Source: Winogradskyella sp.
GTDB taxonomy: Bacteria; Bacteroidota; Bacteroidia; Flavobacteriales; Flavobacteriaceae
Length of the DNA stretch: 32,240 bases
Direction: 5' to 3'
Assembly (NCBI RefSeq): GCF_025210595.1
Contig: NZ_JAOARH010000073.1
Coordinates: forward strand, 1-32,240
Shown piece after piece: positions 23,947 to 32,240 of the stretch; position 1 is the first letter of the stretch; each line of letters starts with the position of its first letter. A program made the position numbers and the translations under genes. Under the pieces are notes generated by a model. That model was not told where the DNA came from. It saw only the letters and a program-made list of their open reading frames with translations, and did not search any database.

Positions 23947-25224
23947 TTAAAATTGAACTGTACTAATAAGCTCTAGCCCAAAGTTATCAGCATAATTGTA
24001 CTGATGAATTACATTTTCTCCAACAGAAATAAGGTGAGACGACAACGGAATAACATCTTTTGCTTCAACATTGTAGGTGTTTTCCAATACTATCGCATTA
24101 GGATTTTGCGCATTAAACACGTTTATACCCATATCATTACACACATATAAGACCTCATCTTTAACACCTAAACCATAAGGGCTAGATAAAAAGTAAGTTG
24201 AATATTCTACTGGCGACGTAATGTCTGAAACATCAATAACATTAACCTGATCTTCAATTGCTCCACAACTATTTCCACCTCTAACTGTAATATACGCTGT
24301 ATCTTCTTCAACAACTACAGGATCACAACCTGTTGCATGCAAAAAAGACGATGTATAAGTTGGATTAAATTCATCTTGTAAACCAACAATATGCATACCA
24401 TTTGTTGCACCAATAAACATATATTCCTTTCTAATAAATGTTGTCTCTAACTCACCACCAAACCAACTTTCCATCCAAGTTTCTGAAACTTGAGTAATTG
24501 CACTATAGTTTGTAATGTCATAGGTTAATAATGAATAATCACTTATAGTGTAAAGCGCATTATTAAAAATCTGAAACTTAGCATATGAACCACCTACACC
24601 AACTTCATTTGATAAAGCTAATCCATCAAAATTACCTAAGAAAATATCAGAATTCCAACCATAGATATCAGGATTGTTTTCAGCCTCTTCCCTTTCCATA
24701 TATACTGTGTCATAATAAGCAACAAATTCATCGTTATCTGTTGGATAAACATTAGACTGATAATATAATACTTCATTAGGAAACGTTGCATAATATGGCA
24801 GTATATCTTCTTCTACATTAACCATTTGAATGTTTGACAAATCACTAATATCAAAGACTACCAAATCCATAAAATTATCTGCATACAAAATATTATTCTT
24901 TACAGAAATATCATTAACTCCTTCTAATTGGATAAATGCTAAATTTTGTGGTGATGCAGGATTTTGATTATTAAAAATATGTATACCTGAGTTTTGTGCT
25001 ATATAAAACAACAGATCTGTATAAACATATATTTTTCCATCAGAGTTTGTTGTTTGTGCACTTTCTATAGAAATTGAATTTCTAAACTCTGACTTGTTCA
25101 TTATCACAGGAACTGTTACAGCAACCGGATCTACAAATTCAGTGGTATCATCATCTTTATCGCAGTTGGTTAATTGAAAACATACTGCAATTAAAAGAAC
25201 TAAAGGGAAAATTTTATACTTCAT
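23947..25224 (-). CDS. LVIVD-type beta-propeller lipoprotein
   Basis: Secreted lipoprotein of 425 residues. The signal peptide ends in the lipobox LTNC (residue 21), followed by an Asp-rich tether (CDKDDD). The rest has repeating strands of the LVIVD pattern, for example NNILYADNFMDLVVFDISDLSN, NALYTISDYSLLTYDITNYS, MFIGATNGMHIVGLQD, DQVNVIDVSDITSP and EVLYVCNDMGINVFNAQNP, which would form a beta-propeller. Function is unknown; such proteins are probably exposed binding proteins. No neighbour is close enough for an operon: the sigma gene lies about 100 bases away on the same strand, and upstream is a 308-base region without a gene. Confidence 0.82.
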   Translation of the reverse strand: MKYKIFPLVLLIAVCFQLTNCDKDDDTTEFVDPVAVTVPVIMNKSEFRNSISIESAQTTNSDGKIYVYTDLLFYIAQNSGIHIFNNQNPASPQNLAFIQLEGVNDISVKNNILYADNFMDLVVFDISDLSNIQMVNVEEDILPYYATFPNEVLYYQSNVYPTDNDEFVAYYDTVYMEREEAENNPDIYGWNSDIFLGNFDGLALSNEVGVGGSYAKFQIFNNALYTISDYSLLTYDITNYSAITQVSETWMESWFGGELETTFIRKEYMFIGATNGMHIVGLQDEFNPTYTSSFLHATGCDPVVVEEDTAYITVRGGNSCGAIEDQVNVIDVSDITSPVEYSTYFLSSPYGLGVKDEVLYVCNDMGINVFNAQNPNAIVLENTYNVEAKDVIPLSSHLISVGENVIHQYNYADNFGLELISTVQF

Positions 25225-25341
25225 AACAACTATTTTATTATAAGATGAAAAAAATACAAAAGGTTGCAGTTAGCTTTGAAAAAATATTCGTTAATCTGTA
25301 ATATTATGAGAATTCAATTCCTATTGATATTAATATAAGAG

Positions 25342-25361
25342 ATTCCTGCGAAAGCAGGAAT
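25342..25361. repeat. GAAA-tetraloop hairpin repeat
   Basis: An 8-bp perfect stem closes a GAAA tetraloop. It resembles the 'ATTCCTGCGAAAGCAGGAAT' intergenic element common in Bacteroidota and other bacteria. It lies just after the stop codon of the comM remnant and probably followed the original comM 3' end. Confidence 0.6.
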
Positions 25362-25364
25362 TGT

Positions 25365-25447
25365 TTAGCCCAACCAACCTTCTCTATCTAAACTTCTGTA
25401 TTGAATAGCCTCGCTAATATGATTTCCGAACACACTTTCAGAGCCTT
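25365..25447 (-). pseudogene. Remnant of the comM 3' end (83 bp, with stop codon)
   Basis: The 83 bases match 26584-26666, the true end of comM, at 81 positions. The differences are one synonymous base in the last glycine codon (GGC for GGG) and one change giving Phe for Ile. The remnant keeps the reading frame of the last 27 codons and its own TAA. Immediately upstream in the reading direction an in-frame TAA appears, so it is not expressed as a protein. It flanks the WG-repeat gene as a direct repeat of the intact comM end. Confidence 0.9.
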
Positions 25448-25532
25448 ATAAATATAATATAGCTAACTAGTTTAATTAAACAACCTCTTATTATAGACAG
25501 TTTTCAAACACATTCTAATTTTAAAAAGCATA

Positions 25533-26513
25533 TTATTCCTTTTTCATTAGGGTATCTAGATCTAACAATATCTTCGCCTTATCCACATTATAAGGAATAA
25601 CCATTTTATTTTTATCATTAAACACAGAATATTCATTATTCTTCCGTACTAAAAAATATACTCCGTTAGTCACACCTAAATCTTTAGTAGTAAAATAATA
25701 ATCTATTTCGTCATAATCTATGGGTAAAACCTCTTTTGAATTAAAATCAAATACACCATATTTTTGATTTAATTTAACAATCACGTATTTATCAGCTTCA
25801 GATTGATAGCTCTTATAATGCAATTGAATAATTTCATCATATATAGCTTCTAAAATTACTCTTTGATCATAAAAAAAACCTTCTTTTTTATCACTCACTA
25901 ATAACATCCCTTTAGTTCTACCCAAAAAGCCCATCTCCTGAATATTGTCATAAATCATTGGAGCTACAATACTGTAATTTCTTCCAATTATCCCATACTT
26001 ATTATTCTTTTGGGCTATGAAAATTTCATTTTTTAAATCAAAATATTTGATAAAATCATACTCTAATGGAACTAAAACATTGAAATTAGGATCAATAATT
26101 CCAGTTTTAGCATTCTTTGAAACTACATAGTGCTTAGATTCTTCGAAATTATTTACAAAATAATTATTACACTTTGCAAAATATCCTTCCCTCTTCTTCT
26201 TATAAAAAAAAGTATAACATTTAAATTTATCCTTTTCATCAACCATAATATATTTAGCCCTATAATTAAAGTAATAAAGGTGCTTAAATTTCTTTTTTTT
26301 ATCTATTCTTTTCTTCTTCTTATCGTAAAAATAGAATGTAGAGTCATTATTAGAAATAGCTAAATCGTATTGCTCAACTCTTTTGAGCACATCATCAAAA
26401 GCAGCATACTGAGGTTCATAAAGATATATAGTATCCTTTACAGGTTTTTGAGAATAAACGAATTTAAACGATATAAGAAATAAGGCTATTATTGCTGAAA
26501 ACTTATTAATCAT
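25533..26513 (-). CDS. Secreted WG-repeat protein, inserted behind comM
   Basis: Protein of 326 residues with a signal peptide (MINKFSAIIALFLISFKFVYS, then QKP); the ATG at 26513 is chosen because the longer frame begins at a TTG inside the comM terminator. The mature protein is rich in Lys and Tyr. It has degenerate WG (beta-stranded) repeats, for example KTGIIDPNFNVLVPLEYD, KYGIIGRNYSIVAPMIYD, and KYGVFDFNSKEVLPIDYD. WG-repeat proteins are of mostly unknown function, often secreted and sometimes neighbouring effector genes. The gene stands alone between two copies of the comM 3' end and appears even more AT-rich than its neighbours (judged by eye), which suggests acquisition. Confidence 0.78.
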   Translation of the reverse strand: MINKFSAIIALFLISFKFVYSQKPVKDTIYLYEPQYAAFDDVLKRVEQYDLAISNNDSTFYFYDKKKKRIDKKKKFKHLYYFNYRAKYIMVDEKDKFKCYTFFYKKKREGYFAKCNNYFVNNFEESKHYVVSKNAKTGIIDPNFNVLVPLEYDFIKYFDLKNEIFIAQKNNKYGIIGRNYSIVAPMIYDNIQEMGFLGRTKGMLLVSDKKEGFFYDQRVILEAIYDEIIQLHYKSYQSEADKYVIVKLNQKYGVFDFNSKEVLPIDYDEIDYYFTTKDLGVTNGVYFLVRKNNEYSVFNDKNKMVIPYNVDKAKILLDLDTLMKKE

Positions 26514-26538
26514 ACTCAAAAATTTTTTAGACAAAAAT

Positions 26539-26559
26539 CATTTTTAATAATTAAAAATG
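26539..26559 (-). terminator. AT-only palindrome after comM
   Basis: A 21-base perfect palindrome, CATTTTTAAT-A-ATTAAAAATG, lies 25 bases after the comM stop, followed on the minus strand by ATTTTTG. It is probably a weak terminator for comM. It overlaps the leader of the WG-repeat gene. Confidence 0.5.
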
Positions 26560-26583
26560 GTAGTAAAATTAAAGAAACTTATT

Positions 26584-26666
26584 TTACCCCAACCAACCTT
26601 CTCTATCTAAACTTCTGTATTGAATAGCCTCGCTAATATGATTTCCGATCACACTTTCAGAGCCTT
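26584..26666 (-). repeat. Direct repeat unit: intact 3' end of comM
   Basis: This copy ends the full-length comM gene and is repeated at 25365-25447, offset 1,219 bases, with two mismatches. The WG-repeat gene is the only gene between the two copies. Confidence 0.9.
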
Positions 26667-28123
26667 CTAAGTCTGCTATAGTCCTAGCAACTTTTAGAAT
26701 TCTATCATAAGCTCTTGCTGATAGGTTTAAGCGTTCCATCGCAGATTTTAGTAACTGTAAGGATGCATCATCTAACTTACAGTATTCACGTATTTGTTTG
26801 GTATTCATCTGCGCATTATAATGCACATTTTCTAGATTTGAGAAACGTTGTGTTTGCAGCTCTCTTGCTAAAGTCACTCGCTTTCTTATGTCTACAGAAG
26901 ATTCACCTTTTCTGTCATCAGATAGCTTTTCAAAAGGTACAGGAGTTACTTCAATATGTATGTCTATACGATCTAATAATGGTCCTGAAATCTTACTTAA
27001 ATAGCGTTGCATTTCAGCAGGACTAGAGGTTACTGGAGCATCAGGATCGTTAAAATATCCTCCTGGACTCGGATTCATACTAGCCACCAACATAAAAGAA
27101 CTTGGATACGTCACTGTAAATTTTGCTCTAGAAATCGTAACTTCTCTATCTTCTAAAGGCTGTCGCATCACCTCTAAAACTTCGCGTTTAAACTCTGGAA
27201 GCTCATCCAAAAACAACACACCATTATGCGATAAGGAAATTTCTCCTGGCTGCGGATAGCTTCCACCTCCGACTAAAGCAACGTTACTTATAGTATGATG
27301 AGGGCTACGAAACGGTCGTTGTGCCATTAATCCTGCATGTGCTTTAACTCGACCTACAACGGAATGAATTTTTGTAGTCTCTAAAGCTTCGTGCAAAGTC
27401 ATTGGTGGCAAAATACTTGGCAATCGTTTTGCCAACATAGTTTTGCCAGAACCTGGTGGACCAATGAGAATGATATTATGACCTCCTGCTGCTGCAATTT
27501 CCATACAACGCTTAATACTTTCCTGTCCTTTGACATCTGCAAAATCAAACTCTGGAAAATCGAGATTTTTATAAAATTCTTCCCGTGTATTGATAACGGT
27601 TTCCTCTAATGATTCCCCTTTATCAAAATGATGAATAACCTGCATAATATTATCTACACCATAAACCTTTAAACCATCTACTATTGCTGCTTCTTTTGCA
27701 TTTTGACTTGGCAGAATAAACCCTTTAAAGCTTTCTTCTCTAGCTTTAACTGCAATTGGCAAAGCTCCTTTTATGGGTTGCAAGCTTCCATCTAAAGATA
27801 ATTCGCCCATAATGAGATAATCTTCTAAATCTTCAGCTTGTATTTGATTAGATGCCGCTAAAATGCCAATAGCCAAAGTTAAATCATAAGCACTGCCTTC
27901 TTTACGCAAATCGGCAGGAGCCATGTTTATAGTAATCTTCTTTCCTGGAATTCTATAACCGTTATTCTGAAGTGCAGCTGCAATACGATAATTACTCTCT
28001 TTTATAGCATTATCTGGCAATCCGACCAAATGATACCCAACTCCTTTATCTACATTAACCTCAACGGTAACCGTTGAAGCTTCAACACCAAAAACAGCAC
28101 TAGCGAAAACTTTTTTTGAGCAT
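26584..28123 (-). CDS. comM: ComM/YifB-family Mg-chelatase-like AAA+ ATPase, 5' frameshift
   Basis: AAA+ ATPase of the YifB/ComM family; in Vibrio and Haemophilus ComM is a hexameric helicase that promotes branch migration during integration of transforming DNA. The expected order is present: N-terminal Lon-like domain (SAVFGVEASTVTVEVNVDKG, YHLVGLPDNAIKES), Walker A GPPGSGKT (about residues 221-228), a Walker B region (GVLFLDELPEF), and C-terminal LSARAYDRILKVARTIADLEGSE. The natural start is MLKKVFASAVFG at 28123, giving 512 aa, but the A7 run at 28111-28117 has one A too many, so this ATG runs into a stop after seven codons. The only in-frame upstream ATG (28185) lies inside the terminator of the previous gene. 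Either a one-base sequencing error or a real frameshift is present. The 3' end is duplicated at 25365-25447. Confidence 0.9.
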
Positions 28124-28167
28124 AAATAATTGATTTGCTTAAAAGTAGAAAAAATGAAGTAAATAAA

Positions 28168-28202
28168 AAAAACCTTACAAAACATAATTTTGAAAGGTTT
28201 TT
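28168..28202 (-). terminator. Rho-independent terminator of the LRR gene
   Basis: The stem AAAAACCTT-a-CAAAA (28168-28182) pairs with TTTTG-a-AAGGTTTTT (28188-28202), with one A-A mismatch and a 5-base loop, followed on the minus strand by further T. It lies 78 bases after the LRR stop. The false comM start at 28185 falls in its loop. Confidence 0.85.
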
Positions 28203-28279
28203 AAGCAACATACACATAATATGGTGCTCTATTAAATTCACATCTAATCTTCTACAAACTCATAGCGATAGAACAATGG

Positions 28280-31200
28280 CTAATGCTTTACAAACCTCTT
28301 AGCTGTTTTATAATTATCTGATTCTATTTCTAAGAAATATACACCTTTTGATAAACTTGAAATGTCTAAACTGTAATCTGCTATAGACATTTCTATCGTC
28401 TTTAAAGTTCTGCCATTAATATCATAAACCCTAAGTTTTTCTATAACTTTGTTTGAAGTAATCTTAATATTATTTTTTGCAGGATTTGGATATAATTTTA
28501 TCGTTTCAATGTTGACATCAGTAATACTTAAGGGAGCTACAACTTCTGTATTAACTGTATTTGTAGTAATTGGAGTATTAAAATCAAAATAAATATCTGC
28601 TACTCCACTAATGATATCTCCTACTTCTACATCATTTTTTGGTTTAACTCTGAAAGCTATATAACCTTGCGACAATTCCTCACTATCGGATTGAGGCACA
28701 AGGTTAATATTATCATAGATAAACTCTACTTGATTATCATTAGTAATTTCTATACGATAATCATGACTAGATGATATAGGCTGAAGTGATGTCCAATCTA
28801 ATTTTTCGTCCAACACATCTTCTATTCTAACATTAATGGCACTCGCCGTACCTGTATTTTGAAAGCGCACTATATAATCTAAATAATTAGCTGTTTCGTC
28901 TTCAAATATTGAAGTTCCCTGTAATACTTGTTTGTCGTTAGGATCAAAAGAGTTAACAACAATTTGTTCTAAATCATAAACATTATCATCTGGAGTATTA
29001 TCTAAAATTATTGGTAAAACTACCGCATTAAGATTTATAATATCACCATCATTTACTGTTGGTGGTGGTAGAATATTAAATTCCAGATTAATTAAACGTG
29101 TTTCAAAAGGATTTAAATCTAAATAATCAATGGTTATACTATTTGAGGTTTGCGATGAAATAACAGCTGTAGTGCTAACAAAATTCATCATGGTCTCATC
29201 ATAAGTCAAGGTTAAAGAACCATCTAATTGCGTGGTTCCATTATTATTTAAAGCTATTTGATAAGTGGCTTCAAAACCTGGTCTTGCAACATCAATAGGT
29301 ATAATAGTTACATTAGCATCGTTTACAGTTTGTGTGGCTTCAATACAGAAATCGATGGTGTCAGCAGAATTATAATCAGTAAAAGTTGTAGAAGCAGACT
29401 CTGGTGAAACCGAAAAATAATCTGGTAATGCAGATTGCAGTGAAGTGAGATAGGTATTTGCAGTCACATAATTAACATAAGTACCACTAGCACTCGAAAA
29501 TGTTGCAGTAGTATCTACAACACTAGCCGATTTTATCATTAGATTTTGCACTGTTAGATCTGCCATATCACAACCATTAGCATCTAAATCATAATATACA
29601 TTACCTGTAATTTCATTTAGACAATCTTCCGTTACATTTATTTCCTGACTTGTAAGCGCTTGAATTCTAGCTGCCAAAAGATTATTAACATCATCCACAC
29701 ATATGGTATCTAAATTAGGAAGTCCTGGAAAAGTCGTTGAATAGAACTGATCGATATCATCATTTCCTCCACTCTTAAAATTCACATAAGTTAAATTTGG
29801 ATTATTACCTATATAAAATATATTCATATTAGTGCTGTTACTTAAATCTAAAGTTTCTATTAATGTATTAGTACAATTTAATGTTCTTATATTAATATTC
29901 CTTAAATCTAAAACCGTTAGAGGATTGTTATAAGCAAACACATTCTTTAATGCTAAATTATTAGTAACATCTAAAGCCGTTAAATTATTATTTCCAACCG
30001 ATAAACCTGTTAAAGCTGGCAAACCTGAAACATCTATTGTCGCTATGTTATTACTCGTTAAATTAAGAGATATTAGATTTGGATTGTTTCCCAAAACAAC
30101 TTGCTCTGTACCGCCATAACTAGCATTTAAAGTCTCTAAAGTTAAAACACCAGACACATCTATAAGATCAATATTATTATAAGCGCAATTCAAACTTTCT
30201 AAAGCTGAAAAATCTTCAATACCTGTTAAATCTGTTATTAATGAACTATGAACATCTAATGCTGTAATAGTATTAATTTTACTTGTTGGAATTTCTCCAT
30301 TAGATGGTGTAGAATCAAATCCTTGACTTATTAATTCTTGTTCAAACTTAATATCTGGAATTAAAGTTACAACAGAAGCTGCATCGCATTCTGCCTCTGT
30401 AGCAATCTGAGTAACAGCACCTCCTCTGTACCAATTAGCATAATTAATATTAGGATTATCTACAAACAAACAATACAATTTAGGATTGTACCTTAGTCTT
30501 AAGGCACTAAGAGAATTATTATTGCCATTTCTTAAATAAACAGATTCTAATAAATTATTTTCAATTTCTACATTAGTCAAATTAGGATTACTCTCTAAAT
30601 CTACAGTAACTAACAGATTATCATTCAATTCTAAAACCTCAAGATTTGTATTCTGTGATACATCTATAGATGCCATTTGATTATCATTAAGTATTAAAGA
30701 CGTTAAACCTGAAAGCATTGATGTATCAATTACTGACAAAGGTGATGATTGGCATTCAACAGATGCTAATACTGTATTATTAGAACCAAAAATAAGATTA
30801 GACACCTGACCGACAGAGCAATCTAACTCAGTAAGCAAAGTATTATTAGTTACATCTAATGTAGAAAAACCACCACTCGAACAATCTAGAGTCTCTAATA
30901 ACGTATTATTAGAAATATCAAAAGTAGACAATTGCGTAAGCGAGTGTGCATTTAGAGTCTTTAAAGCTGTATTAGTACTTAAATCTAAACTCGTAAATTG
31001 GTTAATAGAACAATTTAATTCTTCTAGCTGCGTACAGTTATTTACATTAAGAGAAGTCATCTGCATATTAGTACAGCTCAACACTCTAAGATTAACATTA
31101 CTAGACACATCTAAAGTGCTTAGAGGATTGCTACCAACATCAATTATTTCTAAAGCCGTATTGTTAGAAAAGTCTATAGCTGTAAGATCATTACCGTTTA

Positions 31201-31528
31201 AATCTATTTGTATCAATGCAATATTACTCGATAAATCTACTGTAATTAACTCATTATCGTCCGCTTCAATTTCTGTTGCATTAATAAAATACGCTATACC
31301 TGTTAAATCTGTTATTCTTCCGGTACTCCCATTTCCTCTTATTTTTAATTTGCCTGTTACAGCGGCAGCTTCAGCAACGGAGATTTCATTATCATTATCA
31401 GTATCAATCGTGGGATTGGATTGGTTAACCAATTTAGTTTTAAAATTAGCATCTGGAAAATTTATTATTTGACTCATTGAAGTTTGAGTAAACAAAAGCC
31501 CAAAGAATAGAATATAAATGTGTTTCAT
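28280..31528 (-). CDS. Leucine-rich-repeat surface protein with EF-hand loop and T9SS tail
   Basis: Secreted protein of 1,082 residues. The signal peptide is MKHIYILFFGLLFTQTSMS, then QIINFPD; the ATG at 31528 is preferred over one nine bases earlier. Each of two LRR blocks opens with a 'FPDANFKTKLV' or 'IPDIKFEQELI' motif and 'DLTGI'. They then run as xLxxLxCxxNxLxxLDVSxNTxL-type repeats of about 21 residues (about 75-345 and 385-600). A canonical 12-residue EF-hand loop, DTDNDNEISVAE (residues 42-53), sits only in the first block. From about 610 come Ig/DUF11-like domains (FDPNDKQVLQG, YLDYIVRFQNTG, IYFDFNTP), and the last 75 or so residues from KLYPNPAKN are a type A T9SS sorting domain. 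The C-terminal half closely matches that of the BspA-like protein. Likely a surface adhesin or binding protein; ligand unknown. Confidence 0.9.
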   Translation of the reverse strand: MKHIYILFFGLLFTQTSMSQIINFPDANFKTKLVNQSNPTIDTDNDNEISVAEAAAVTGKLKIRGNGSTGRITDLTGIAYFINATEIEADDNELITVDLSSNIALIQIDLNGNDLTAIDFSNNTALEIIDVGSNPLSTLDVSSNVNLRVLSCTNMQMTSLNVNNCTQLEELNCSINQFTSLDLSTNTALKTLNAHSLTQLSTFDISNNTLLETLDCSSGGFSTLDVTNNTLLTELDCSVGQVSNLIFGSNNTVLASVECQSSPLSVIDTSMLSGLTSLILNDNQMASIDVSQNTNLEVLELNDNLLVTVDLESNPNLTNVEIENNLLESVYLRNGNNNSLSALRLRYNPKLYCLFVDNPNINYANWYRGGAVTQIATEAECDAASVVTLIPDIKFEQELISQGFDSTPSNGEIPTSKINTITALDVHSSLITDLTGIEDFSALESLNCAYNNIDLIDVSGVLTLETLNASYGGTEQVVLGNNPNLISLNLTSNNIATIDVSGLPALTGLSVGNNNLTALDVTNNLALKNVFAYNNPLTVLDLRNINIRTLNCTNTLIETLDLSNSTNMNIFYIGNNPNLTYVNFKSGGNDDIDQFYSTTFPGLPNLDTICVDDVNNLLAARIQALTSQEINVTEDCLNEITGNVYYDLDANGCDMADLTVQNLMIKSASVVDTTATFSSASGTYVNYVTANTYLTSLQSALPDYFSVSPESASTTFTDYNSADTIDFCIEATQTVNDANVTIIPIDVARPGFEATYQIALNNNGTTQLDGSLTLTYDETMMNFVSTTAVISSQTSNSITIDYLDLNPFETRLINLEFNILPPPTVNDGDIINLNAVVLPIILDNTPDDNVYDLEQIVVNSFDPNDKQVLQGTSIFEDETANYLDYIVRFQNTGTASAINVRIEDVLDEKLDWTSLQPISSSHDYRIEITNDNQVEFIYDNINLVPQSDSEELSQGYIAFRVKPKNDVEVGDIISGVADIYFDFNTPITTNTVNTEVVAPLSITDVNIETIKLYPNPAKNNIKITSNKVIEKLRVYDINGRTLKTIEMSIADYSLDISSLSKGVYFLEIESDNYKTAKRFVKH

Positions 31529-31547
31529 AAAATACATATAGTTTCTT

Positions 31548-31555
31548 CAAAAGTA
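31548..31555 (-). promoter_or_regulatory. TAnnTTTG -7 box before the LRR gene
   Basis: The minus strand has TACTTTTG, an exact match to the Bacteroidota -7 consensus, 20 bases before the ATG at 31528. No TTTG -33 element is present at the usual spacing, so support is partial. Confidence 0.4.
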
Positions 31556-31571
31556 GGAAATTATACGTATT

Positions 31572-32240
31572 CTATATGTTAAATATAAAATCTAAAGCAC
31601 GCTTTTCGTTATAATACACATTCCCTTTATCGATAAACCCAACATGCCCTCCGCATTTAGGCATTTCTAAATAGAGATTTGGATTTTCTTTAGCTTCCTT
31701 AACAGGATAACATTCCGCAGATAAAAACGAATCGTTTAAGGCATTAATAATTAATGATGGCACTTTAATGTTTGGAAGAAACTGCAAACAGCTTGCCTTC
31801 TCGTAGTAATCATAAGCACCTTTAAAGCCATGTGCTTTAGAAGTGTATACATTATCAAAATCAATTAAACTTTTAATAGAAGTAAAGTCTTGCATGCTTA
31901 TTTTATCTGGAAATTGCTCTAGCTTTGGCTTTAGTTTTTTCTTTAGATGATCTAAAAACCTAATGGCATAATGCTTATTCTTTAAGCTTAATAATTCATT
32001 GCAAGAGCCTTTTAAATAACATGGAACCGAAACCGCTACAACTGCTTGTATTGCTTTAGGTAATTCATCACGTTCACCCACATATTTTAATGCCATATTA
32101 GCACCAAGACTAATGCCTTTTATGTAAATATTATCGTAACCCTTTTCAACAATATGATTAACCACAGCTTCTAAATCTTCGGTAGCACCAGAATGATAAC
32201 TTCGATATAATAAATTAGGCTCACCACTACAACCTCTAAA
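31572..32240 (-). CDS. YheT-family alpha/beta hydrolase (5' end beyond the window)
   Basis: C-terminal two thirds of an alpha/beta-hydrolase of the YheT/ABHD1-3-like family; the open frame continues to the right edge (RGCSGEPNLLYRSYHSGATEDL precedes the first internal GTG), so the gene is cut by the window, not truncated. The nucleophile elbow is KGISLGANMALKY, with the serine in GxSxG. The acid is probably the Asp of INALNDSFL, and the catalytic histidine lies in CGGHVGFID. Family members are esterases or lipases acting on small or lipid esters; the substrate here is unknown. It lies 44 bases upstream of the LRR gene on the same strand, with a -7 box in the gap. Confidence 0.9.
   Translation of the reverse strand, partial: FRGCSGEPNLLYRSYHSGATEDLEAVVNHIVEKGYDNIYIKGISLGANMALKYVGERDELPKAIQAVVAVSVPCYLKGSCNELLSLKNKHYAIRFLDHLKKKLKPKLEQFPDKISMQDFTSIKSLIDFDNVYTSKAHGFKGAYDYYEKASCLQFLPNIKVPSLIINALNDSFLSAECYPVKEAKENPNLYLEMPKCGGHVGFIDKGNVYYNEKRALDFIFNI

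Larger units (their letters stand above)
25225..25532. other. Gene-free stretch: hairpin repeat and comM remnant
   Basis: These 308 bases hold a perfect hairpin ATTCCTGC-gaaa-GCAGGAAT (25342-25361), whose GAAA tetraloop and sequence match a widespread bacterial intergenic repeat. Four bases away is a duplicated comM 3' end (25365-25447). The rest is AT-rich, with nothing else recognisable. Confidence 0.7.

Noticed and set aside
28050-28241. 63-residue frame beginning MNLIEHHIMCML
   Set aside because: It covers the LRR terminator and overlaps the comM 5' end in another frame; its hydrophobic content comes from T-rich terminator sequence.

Overview
The window is AT-rich bacterial DNA that reads as a member of the Flavobacteriaceae (Bacteroidota). 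The grounds are two secreted proteins with type IX secretion (T9SS) sorting tails, several short lipoproteins with a serine-cysteine or asparagine-cysteine lipobox, promoters of the TAnnTTTG type, few Shine-Dalgarno sites, a Bacteroidota-type ECF sigma factor beside a trans-envelope protein, and protein families (DUF6252, DUF2891, the PPSANYPQ-tail protein) that I associate with this group. No rRNA, tRNA, CRISPR array, integrase or transposase gene was seen. Almost everything lies on the minus strand.

Layout. 1-4.8 kb is the edge of a surface-polysaccharide locus: a NeuD/PglD-type acetyltransferase (+), then two CapK-like adenylate-forming enzymes flanking a polytopic GT-C-like membrane protein (-). 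4.9-8.1 kb is a large BspA-like surface protein with exact 25-residue repeats and a T9SS tail, bounded on each side by hairpin terminators with the same stem. 8.2-12.5 kb holds a duplicated-domain lipoprotein, dnaK with a sigma-54-like promoter, a collagen-like lipoprotein and a small NTF2-like secreted protein. 12.6-14.2 kb (+) is panB and an RluA-family pseudouridine synthase. 14.2-17.0 kb (-) is a four-gene unit: a small PPSANYPQ protein, two tandemly duplicated membrane proteins and a sensor histidine kinase without an adjacent response regulator. 17.1-21.8 kb is a tight five-gene operon: DUF2891 lipoprotein, a non-canonical Nramp transporter and 5-oxoprolinase subunits pxpA, pxpB and pxpC. 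21.9-23.8 kb is an ECF sigma factor overlapping a protein with a cytoplasmic head, one membrane helix and a C-terminal beta-barrel. 23.9-25.2 kb is an LVIVD-type propeller lipoprotein. 25.3-28.1 kb is comM (yifB), whose last 83 bp are duplicated on the far side of a single WG-repeat gene. 28.3-31.5 kb is a leucine-rich-repeat protein sharing its C-terminal half with the BspA-like protein. The right edge cuts a YheT-family hydrolase.

Structural points worth checking: (1) comM appears frameshifted in an A7 run just after its natural start; (2) the comM 3' end is duplicated around a cargo-like WG gene; (3) the tandem membrane genes show a sharp 97%-identical to diverged boundary, and both carry a leader able to fold into two mutually exclusive hairpins; (4) the Nramp protein in the 5-oxoprolinase operon lacks the metal-binding residues of the family. 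No single completely new system can be proven from the sequence. The membrane-pair/kinase locus and the comM-WG insertion are the best candidates.
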